From Candidatus Gastranaerophilales bacterium (GTDB lineage: Bacteria; Cyanobacteriota; Vampirovibrionia; Gastranaerophilales; Gastranaerophilaceae): a DNA stretch of 64,000 nucleotides. Both the position numbers and the translations under genes were made by a program. The stretch lies in contig CALVAR010000001.1 in the NCBI GenBank assembly GCA_944325575.1, positions 124,001 through 188,000 of the forward strand, read 5' to 3'. The notes under the pieces are model-generated. The model saw only the letters and a program-made list of their open reading frames with translations, did not search any database and was not told the DNA's origin. Positions 63,488 through 64,000 of this stretch are shown in pieces (position 1 is the first letter of the stretch; each line of letters begins with the position of its first letter).

Positions 63488-64000
63488 TATTTAGCCTCCT
63501 TTACTTTGTCAGTCTGTTCTTGTAGAGCATTTGCCTTTTCTTTTTTTGCAGCACTTAAATTAGGGAAGAATTTTTCCATTATTCTCGGATAAGACCAGTT
63601 AAGAATTCCACAGGCAATAGGAAGAATTGCCAAACCGACCAGAACACCGCTTCTATCTTTCCAACCCTTTAATTTTGCTTCGGATTTATTAATTCTTGTA
63701 TTCAACCATTTTTTGATTTTTACACTTCTTTCAGCATCTTCAAGAGTGTCACCGTGGAATTTTATATTTTCTATGCTGCCGGCTTTAAAAATTTTATTGT
63801 ACGCATATTCTGTTATTTTTTCAGCTTCCGTTTTAAGTTCTTCTGATTTTGCAACAATTTCATCGTATTTTACTTTCAACTTTTGCAGTTTAGCATCATA
63901 AATTTTCTTTGATAATTCTTGAATTTCCTTTTCAATTGCTTCAACTGCCTTATGATTAGCTTCTGCATCATTTGTTAATTTATATTTTTCTCTAATTTGA
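63487..64000 (-). CDS. Coiled-coil/membrane protein, 5' end outside window
   Basis: At least 171 residues, open to the right edge; the real start lies beyond 64000 and the TTG at 63879 is internal. The N-terminal visible part is a long Lys/Glu/Ala coiled coil (NHKAVEAIEKEIQELSKKIY), followed by a basic stretch and one hydrophobic helix (SGVLVGLAILPIACGILNWS). It is translated together with the membrane gene that follows. The function is unknown. Confidence 0.72.
   Translation of the reverse strand, partial: QIREKYKLTNDAEANHKAVEAIEKEIQELSKKIYDAKLQKLKVKYDEIVAKSEELKTEAEKITEYAYNKIFKAGSIENIKFHGDTLEDAERSVKIKKWLNTRINKSEAKLKGWKDRSGVLVGLAILPIACGILNWSYPRIMEKFFPNLSAAKKEKANALQEQTDKVKEAK

Overview
The window is AT-rich, densely packed bacterial chromosome read with the standard code. 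TolC, an MCE/MlaD protein, dTDP-rhamnose genes and glycosyltransferases point to a Gram-negative envelope. The mix of core genes with many short, unrecognised families fits a non-photosynthetic gut cyanobacterial relative (Melainabacteria/Vampirovibrionia, probably Gastranaerophilales). The recurring features behind this are an N-terminal MGMA(A/T)SQ-type family, an internal NVSFKG-like motif and a PAPE(Y/F)NAIKINI motif. The placement is an inference from memory of such genomes; no 16S or ribosomal protein gene is present. No prophage, insertion sequence, CRISPR array or rRNA was seen.

Layout. 1-4.6 kb: ligA (cut by the window edge), a SIMPL protein, a hisC-HAD fusion and hisB. 4.6-4.85 kb: a compact minus-strand unit with its own promoter, ribosome binding site, 31-residue membrane peptide and terminator. 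4.9-10.9 kb: engB, an RluD-type pseudouridine synthase, a divergent lspA, coaX and small unknowns. 10.9-15.6 kb: an RNase E/G and a radical SAM/DUF2344 fusion. 15.7-17.1 kb: two Pro/Gln-rich proteins sharing a motif. 17.5-21.8 kb: nadB-nadC-etfB-etfA. 21.8-28 kb: an orphan response regulator, an MnmC-like methyltransferase overlapping an FAD oxidoreductase, then ribE-ribBA-GNAT. 28-31.9 kb: two unknowns and ilvC.

32-36.3 kb is the most unusual region. It holds two large proteins with almost identical ends and different middles, a Gly/Ala-rich hydrophobic protein, and two short helical proteins, followed by a convergent trypsin-like protease. A further short member of the same family lies at 6.1 kb. 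The constant-end, variable-middle design recalls flagellin-like or exported filament proteins, but no function is known to me.

37-41.2 kb: two HTH proteins and a surface-polysaccharide cluster (two GT2 enzymes, a hexapeptide acyltransferase and a frameshifted glycosyltransferase with an A7 tract). 41.2-50.6 kb: glcD, cutA, a zincin-like protein, mlaD, upp, pgeF, a SEC-C protein, a GNAT-like protein, a family 4 uracil-DNA glycosylase and a MATE exporter. 50.7-53.9 kb: rfbCBDA for dTDP-L-rhamnose, probably feeding surface glycans. 53.9-64 kb: an ArsP_2-like permease, a YvlD-type membrane protein, a YD-repeat protein, a membrane zincin, tolC behind a large dyad, tRNA-Arg and tRNA-Ser, several NVSFKG-type proteins, an amino-acid permease and a membrane/coiled-coil pair running off the right edge.
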